From UBA3910 sp964626065 (lineage in GTDB: Bacteria > Bacillota > Limnochordia > Darwinibacteriales > Darwinibacteriaceae): a stretch of DNA of 64,000 bases. Both the position numbers and the translations under genes were made by a program. The notes beneath the pieces are model-generated. The model did no database searches, was not told the origin of the DNA, and was given only the letters and a program-made list of their open reading frames with translations. How positions within the stretch are numbered: position 1 is the stretch's first letter; each line of letters starts with the position of its first letter. The stretch lies in contig CAZVDE010000004.1 of assembly GCA_964626065.1 (NCBI GenBank), positions 1 to 64,000 on the forward strand. The letters are read 5' to 3'. This document shows positions 59,938 through 64,000 of this stretch, piece after piece.

Positions 59938-61126
59938 GGGTTTCTCTCCCCTCTACTTTGCACTGCAAGCGTCCCCCATGCAGGCGCACACCTACCCGGG
60001 CGCCGATTTCAACCGCACCCGGCTCCACGAGGACCTGCCCTTTCTGATCATAGCAGATGGCGTAGCCCCTGCCCAGTGTCTTTAGGGGGCTGAGTGTCTC
60101 CAGCTTTCCCGCCCCCGCTTCTAATCGGGCGCGGCGAAGAGCCAAAGAATGCTTGTGCTGGCGAACGATGCTTGTCCACAATTCATCTGTTCTCTGCCGC
60201 AGCTGGCGCACAATGTTAGCAGGCTGCCGCAGCGTCGGTGCCGCACTGAGTTGATTGAGATAACGCCGCTCCGATGCGATCTGGCGTTTCACCGCCCCAA
60301 CAGCCCGTTCGCGCAGGCCGGCGACAGTAGCCAAAAGTTCATCGCGGAGTGGAACTGCTAGTTCAGCGGCTGCCGATGGCGTGGGTGCCCTAAGATCCGC
60401 GACGAAATCCGCGATGGTATAATCCGTTTCATGGCCGACGGCGGATATGATCGGAATTGTGCAGCGAGCAATAGCCCTAGCCAGAGATTCATCGTTGAAA
60501 GCGGACAGTTCTTCGAAGGAACCGCCCCCCCGTCCCATAATAATTACTTCAACATCGGTTGTCTCGGCTAGTGCCAAGGCCCTGATCAAACTGGCTGCGG
60601 CGCCTTCGCCCTGCACCACCGCGGGGATCACCAAAATCCGCACCCCCGGGTGCCGGCGGTGCACCACATTCAGAATATCCCGCAGGGCGGCGCCCGTGCG
60701 AGAGGTAATCACTCCTATTTTAGCGGGCAAAAAAGGGAGAGGCTTTTTTCTTTCGTCCGCGAAAAGTCCCTCGCCCTTCAGTTTTGCTTTTAACTGCTCG
60801 AACGCCAGATGCAGATCGCCAATGCCCCGGGGCAAAAGTAAGTCCACATACAGTTGGTATTCCCCGTTGGGTTCGTAAACGCCCAGCGCCCCCACTGCTA
60901 TAAGAGTATCACCGTTTTTAGGGACAAAATCAAGGCCTCGATTGCGGCTGCGAAACATGACCGCTTTCAAACGGCTTTTTTCGTCCTTGAGGGAAAAATA
61001 CATATGCCCGGAAGTGTGGTGAACAAAATTGGAGACCTCACCTTCTACCGCTAGGTTTTGAAAGTTCGCCGCGCTAAGCGCGGCTTTGATCTGCAGCGTC
61101 AGTTCGGTGACTGTCATGGGTTTCAC
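59930..61126 (-). CDS. xseA: Exodeoxyribonuclease VII large subunit
   Basis: 398 aa. N-terminal OB fold (VEGEVSNFVHHTSGHMYFSLKDEKSRLKAVMFRS) and catalytic core with GVITSRTGAALRDILNVVHRRHPGVRI, IIMGRGGGSFEELSAFNDE and PIISAVGHETDYTIADFVADLRAPTPSAAAEL. Standard length. First of the xseA-xseB-ispA-OLE-oapA-dxs run; it may be transcribed with nusB. Confidence 0.97.
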   Translation of the reverse strand: MKPMTVTELTLQIKAALSAANFQNLAVEGEVSNFVHHTSGHMYFSLKDEKSRLKAVMFRSRNRGLDFVPKNGDTLIAVGALGVYEPNGEYQLYVDLLLPRGIGDLHLAFEQLKAKLKGEGLFADERKKPLPFLPAKIGVITSRTGAALRDILNVVHRRHPGVRILVIPAVVQGEGAAASLIRALALAETTDVEVIIMGRGGGSFEELSAFNDESLARAIARCTIPIISAVGHETDYTIADFVADLRAPTPSAAAELAVPLRDELLATVAGLRERAVGAVKRQIASERRYLNQLSAAPTLRQPANIVRQLRQRTDELWTSIVRQHKHSLALRRARLEAGAGKLETLSPLKTLGRGYAICYDQKGQVLVEPGAVEIGARVGVRLHGGRLQCKVEGRETHE

Positions 61127-61140
61127 GTTCTTGCCCCTCT

Positions 61141-62103
61141 CTAATCAGGCCTAGGTGGAAAAACGGGGAAATTAGCTTTTAGAGCCGCAAAGTACGCCGC
61201 CCCATAGGCGTTGTCAACGCTGTAGTTAGGTCCGGCGAAATAAAGGTTCCATGCGGGCAAAGCGGCCACAAGTTCCGTTCTGATCAGCGAATTCGCGGCC
61301 ACACCGCCTACCAGCAATAGATCGCGGCATTCCGTTCGGCCCTGGGCCCACGTGATCCAGTTAATTAAGGTGCGGCTGAGAACCTGCAGGCAAGATGCGG
61401 CTAATATTTCCGGTTCAACTTGGCCGACCATTCTTTCTAAGGCGGTGAGCGGCCCGGAAAAGCTGACTGCGCCCTCACGATGGGAGAAAGGCGCAGCTAT
61501 AGTCCGCTGTGCTCGCAGCGCCAGTTGTTCCAGAGCCGGGCCCGCGGGAAAATCGAGGCCCAATTTAACGCCTAAACGATCTAGAAACTGGCCCGCATGC
61601 AGATCGGAGGTGCCTCCCCACAACTCAACCTGCAACGACCAGTCTTCACGGCGCCGGACAAAAGTAAGTTCGGTCGTACCCCCGGATAAGTGCACTGTCA
61701 AAAATTCCTTCTGTAGGGGCCCGCCGCCGCTGGCAATTCCACTCCAAATATGCATTTCTTGATGTGTGAACTCATAACAGGGAATTGAAAATATGTTGGC
61801 CAAGGCACGAGAAAAGCTTGTACCCGGCAAAAAGACAGGTAGATATGAACCTTTTTGCGGGCGGGGTTGAACAGATACGCCCACTGCCGCTAATTGCCCT
61901 GCCCCTAAATTTAAAGGAAAATCAGCCGTTAACAGGGGTAGATTCTCTATATGTTGAAACAAGGCTTCTGATTGCCGTAATCCCCTGGAACCAGAAGCCA
62001 CCTTAAGATATTTTCGCCGATCCGCGATGATCTTTCCGTTTTCTGCCAGCAAACACAGGGAAGTAGTATAATTGCTCGTGTCTACGCCCAGTGCAACCCT
62101 CAT
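61141..62103 (-). CDS. TsaD/Kae1-like paralogue (peptidase M22-type)
   Basis: 320 aa. ASKHA-fold protein with ALGVDTSNYTTSLCLL at the start, FTHQEMHIWSG holding the two His metal ligands (near residue 110-115), VHLSGGTTELTFV and LLVGGVAANSLIR. Similar to TsaD, but shorter and divergent in GRTLDDAxGE, replaced by GGTSDLHAGQFLDRLGVKLG. A separate TsaD likely exists elsewhere. Located between nusB and xseA, a known place for this paralogue in Clostridia; function unknown. Confidence 0.82.
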   Translation of the reverse strand: MRVALGVDTSNYTTSLCLLAENGKIIADRRKYLKVASGSRGLRQSEALFQHIENLPLLTADFPLNLGAGQLAAVGVSVQPRPQKGSYLPVFLPGTSFSRALANIFSIPCYEFTHQEMHIWSGIASGGGPLQKEFLTVHLSGGTTELTFVRRREDWSLQVELWGGTSDLHAGQFLDRLGVKLGLDFPAGPALEQLALRAQRTIAAPFSHREGAVSFSGPLTALERMVGQVEPEILAASCLQVLSRTLINWITWAQGRTECRDLLLVGGVAANSLIRTELVAALPAWNLYFAGPNYSVDNAYGAAYFAALKANFPVFPPRPD

Positions 62104-62507
62104 TGAAATCCACCATCCCGCGCTACCGTACCCAAAAGGCCGTTGATGAAGGCGGGGGAATCCCGGTCGCCGAAGGCCTTGGCAAGTTCCACCGCTTCGT
62201 TGATAGCCACCCGCACGGGTATGTCATCCATAAAGACAATCTCATAGATGGCCAGCCGTAAAATACTGCGATCCGTTGAGGCCAGCCGATGGATCTGCCA
62301 ACTTTTAGAAACATCACTAATCTGCGCATCTAGGGCAGTAACCTGTTTTGCTACCCCGCGCACCACCGTTTTCACATATTCTAAATCCCGGGGACTTAAG
62401 TCTGTCTCGGCCAATCGCTGTTTCAAGGCCAATTCTGCATCGATCTTGCCTAGATCAATCTGGAATAGTGTCTGGAAGGCAATCTGTCGCGCCAATCTTC
62501 TACTCAA
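62100..62507 (-). CDS. nusB: Transcription antitermination factor NusB
   Basis: 135 aa, helical. ARQIAFQTLFQIDLG at the N-terminus and DRSILRLAIYEIVFMDDIPVRVAINEAVELAKAFGDRDSPAFINGLLG at the C-terminus are typical. Binds boxA RNA with S10 in rRNA transcription. Overlaps the next gene by 4 bp. Confidence 0.97.
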   Translation of the reverse strand: MSRRLARQIAFQTLFQIDLGKIDAELALKQRLAETDLSPRDLEYVKTVVRGVAKQVTALDAQISDVSKSWQIHRLASTDRSILRLAIYEIVFMDDIPVRVAINEAVELAKAFGDRDSPAFINGLLGTVARDGGFQ

Positions 62508-62518
62508 CTACAACCACC

Positions 62519-62722
62519 TCAAAAGCGGCCGGTGATCTTAAAGGAATCATCCGCCGAATCAAAACGAGCGCCCAAATAAAACCCCGCTGCCACGCATAAA
62601 ATCACAAACAATCCCCGCAGCACACCATAACGGATGATGATCCAGCCAACAATCAGGCCTAAAACAGAACCATACACCTTCCCGGCGTGACGGGTTAGAA
62701 TATCCCGGAACCTATTAGCCAT
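62519..62722 (-). CDS. DUF2273 small membrane protein
   Basis: 67 aa from ATG 62722 (ATG 62728 is possible). Two hydrophobic segments: GSVLGLIVGWIIIRYG and GLFVILCVAAGFYLGARFD. DUF2273 proteins accompany Asp23/AmaP in Bacillota envelope-stress loci, as here. Probably part of the Asp23 membrane complex, by context. Confidence 0.87.
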   Translation of the reverse strand: MANRFRDILTRHAGKVYGSVLGLIVGWIIIRYGVLRGLFVILCVAAGFYLGARFDSADDSFKITGRF

Positions 62723-62737
62723 CTGCATCACACTCCT

Positions 62738-63265
62738 TTAAGGCAGCGGATCAATGATTGTTTCCTCTCGGCGAGCGATTGCCGCCACAACTATTTCCAC
62801 TTCCTGAATGGCTACGCCCACCGTATCCTCCACATACTGCTTTACCTTCTCCTGCAGCTCTTCCGTTAACTGAGGGATATTATAATCGGGCAAGATCTGA
62901 ATATCCAAACGGACCTTGGGATGTTCCACATCAACTATGCGCACCGCCGCATCTTTAATCCCAGCCATCTCCCGGGCAGATTCCATAATCAAACCTTCGA
63001 TACAATCTGTGCTCACCCGCACCGCACCCAGCTCCCTAGCGTAGACTATATACCGTTTGCGCTCATACCTAACGGCTAAAATCACCAGGTATACCCCGAG
63101 AAGAACCAAAATCAAAGCGGGGATTGAGGCATCAAGGGCTAGGTTGGGCGACTGCAACCAGTTGATGACGGCTGGATTGCCCGCGATGGTAACGGCTAAA
63201 AGAGCGGCAAACAGGAATAACACAGCGGCGCTCAATGCTAGAAAAACCCGATCCAATATGGTCAT
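62738..63265 (-). CDS. amaP: Alkaline shock response membrane anchor protein AmaP
   Basis: 175 aa. Two N-terminal transmembrane helices (residues 7-27 and 48-65) followed by an Asp23-like cytosolic domain with VRVSTDCIEGLIMESAREMAGIKDA and LTEELQEKVKQYVEDTVGVAIQEVEIVV. Anchors Asp23 at the membrane. SD GTGAGG; start 1 bp after the asp23 stop. Confidence 0.92.
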   Translation of the reverse strand: MTILDRVFLALSAAVLFLFAALLAVTIAGNPAVINWLQSPNLALDASIPALILVLLGVYLVILAVRYERKRYIVYARELGAVRVSTDCIEGLIMESAREMAGIKDAAVRIVDVEHPKVRLDIQILPDYNIPQLTEELQEKVKQYVEDTVGVAIQEVEIVVAAIARREETIIDPLP

Positions 63266-63266
63266 T

Positions 63267-63662
63267 TTACCTCACCTTAACCGTAGTTTCTTCCGGCACC
63301 GTTTCCTGCGCCGGGAAGTTAACCCCAAGGACATGAATATTCACTTCCATAACATCCAACCCGGTCATGACCTCAATTGTCCGTTTCACATTTTCCTGGA
63401 TCTGTTGGGCCACTTTAGGAATGCTTTCGCCGTATTGGATAATTACCGAAAGGTCCACGATGCATTGGTGCTCGCCCAGATCGACCTTGACCCCTTTAGC
63501 CAAATTTCGGTGCCCAAGCATCTCCGCAATGCCGCCGGCAATGCCGCCGCTCATGCCTGCCACGCCCGAAATCTCGGTGGCCGCCAGGCCCGCAATTATA
63601 CCTACAACCTCGTTGGCGATCTTCAAGTCTCCCAATTCGCCACGCTGCTGCTTTTCCGACAT
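63267..63662 (-). CDS. asp23: Asp23/Gls24 family envelope stress protein
   Basis: 131 aa. ELGDLKIANEVVGIIAGLAATEISGVAGMSGGIAGGIAEMLG and VDLSVIIQYGESIPKVAQQIQENVKRTIEVMTGLDVMEVNIHVLGV are signatures of the family. Membrane-associated cytosolic protein with an envelope-stress role. AGGAGG upstream. Upstream neighbour is spoIIIAH as in Clostridia. Confidence 0.95.
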   Translation of the reverse strand: MSEKQQRGELGDLKIANEVVGIIAGLAATEISGVAGMSGGIAGGIAEMLGHRNLAKGVKVDLGEHQCIVDLSVIIQYGESIPKVAQQIQENVKRTIEVMTGLDVMEVNIHVLGVNFPAQETVPEETTVKVR

Positions 63663-63744
63663 AATTTACACCTCCTGCTAGCTATTATACCAAACTATTC
63701 CACTTTCCACAATTTACTTTTCCCGGTGAGCCCTCAGCGTTTGT

Positions 63745-64000
63745 CTAGACACCCAAAGTTTCATCAACAATTGTAATTCGTTCAAAACCGATGCCTGTCA
63801 AGCGATGCACAACATCACCGATGCGCGCCGCCTCCTCCCTGGTCAGGGTGACCGGGACAACTACCGTGACTGTCCCGTCATCTAGGATCACCAAGCCGTC
63901 CACATAGCCCTGTGCCTTCAACAGGCCTTCAATCTCGGCCTCCCTGCTCATTTTGCCGATTAAAGCCTGTAGTTCGTTTTGAAATTGCTCACGCCGCTGA
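63745..64000 (-). CDS. spoIIIAH: Stage III sporulation protein AH, C-terminal part (5' end outside window)
   Basis: About 85 residues are visible and the frame is open to the right edge: REQFQNELQALIGKMSREAEIEG, then LLKAQGYVDGLVILDDGTVTVVV and EEAARIGDVVHRLTGI. This is the YscJ/FliF-like ring-forming C-terminus of SpoIIIAH, which with SpoIIQ forms the channel between mother cell and forespore. The frame contains an internal ATG at 63951, but the sequence upstream of it is homologous-looking and uninterrupted, so that is not the start. Confidence 0.88.
   Translation of the reverse strand, partial: QRREQFQNELQALIGKMSREAEIEGLLKAQGYVDGLVILDDGTVTVVVPVTLTREEAARIGDVVHRLTGIGFERITIVDETLGV

Overview
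The window reads as a chromosomal segment of an endospore-forming, anaerobic member of the Bacillota (Firmicutes) at roughly 50% GC. Evidence for sporulation: spo0A-type regulator, spoIVB, spoIIIAH (partial), dipicolinate synthase dpaA/dpaB, ytaF, yteA, ymxH, ylzJ, a SleB-type hydrolase and spore-type polysaccharide deacetylases. Evidence for anaerobic amino-acid fermentation: a B12-dependent glutamate mutase / methylaspartate cluster. Evidence for a Clostridia/Limnochordia-like lineage rather than Bacillus: an OLE RNA-oapA locus, the steA-steB-glycosyltransferase block, and a secreted beta-rich protein ending in Phe that could be an outer-membrane barrel (some Limnochordia and Halanaerobiales are diderm). 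The exact genus cannot be fixed from this sequence.

Layout. 1-2640: Ku (partial), rpsD, a zinc-ribbon miniprotein behind tRNA-Cys, ytaF. 2641-15880 (minus strand): uraA-pyrR under a PyrR attenuator, rluD-lspA-yteA, ileS under an isoleucine T-box, divIVA-ylmH-yggT-sepF-yggS, uppP, a Na/Pi transporter, ylzJ-tepA. 15941-17608: ribonuclease J with a possible attenuator leader. 17818-25024: a LacI-regulated alpha-glucoside operon (regulator, GH31 glucosidase, binding protein, two permeases) with matching 14-16 bp palindromic operators. 25265-30685: dapB-dpaA-dpaB-asd-dapG-dapA, making diaminopimelate, lysine precursors and dipicolinate. 30810-41582: stress protein, ymxH, the barrel candidate, dUTPase, M16 peptidase, GH18-like protein, two polysaccharide deacetylases, SleB, MraY-like and GT2 glycosyltransferases, steB, steA. 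41657-50368: spo0A-like gene, a P-loop/SAD protein, class I fumarase alpha subunit, methylaspartate ammonia-lyase, DUF4387, AtuA-like protein, glutamate mutase mutE-mutL-mutS. 50410-64000: spoIVB, recN, argR, nadK, tlyA, dxs, oapA, OLE RNA, ispA, xseB, xseA, a TsaD paralogue, nusB, DUF2273, amaP, asp23 and partial spoIIIAH.

The most striking observations are: (i) a ~640-nt gene-free region between ispA and oapA, bounded by complementary ends and preceded by its own promoter, which fits the large OLE noncoding RNA; (ii) a Spo0A whose receiver domain has lost the phospho-acceptor Asp and other conserved catalytic residues while its DNA-binding domain is intact; (iii) that gene is separated from its usual partner spoIVB by an eight-gene glutamate-fermentation cluster and is translationally coupled to the last gene of it; (iv) several RNA control elements (PyrR attenuator with no ATG start for pyrR, Ile T-box, SD-sequestering hairpin before tepA, candidate attenuator before RNase J). 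No insertion sequences, CRISPR arrays or rRNA genes were seen.
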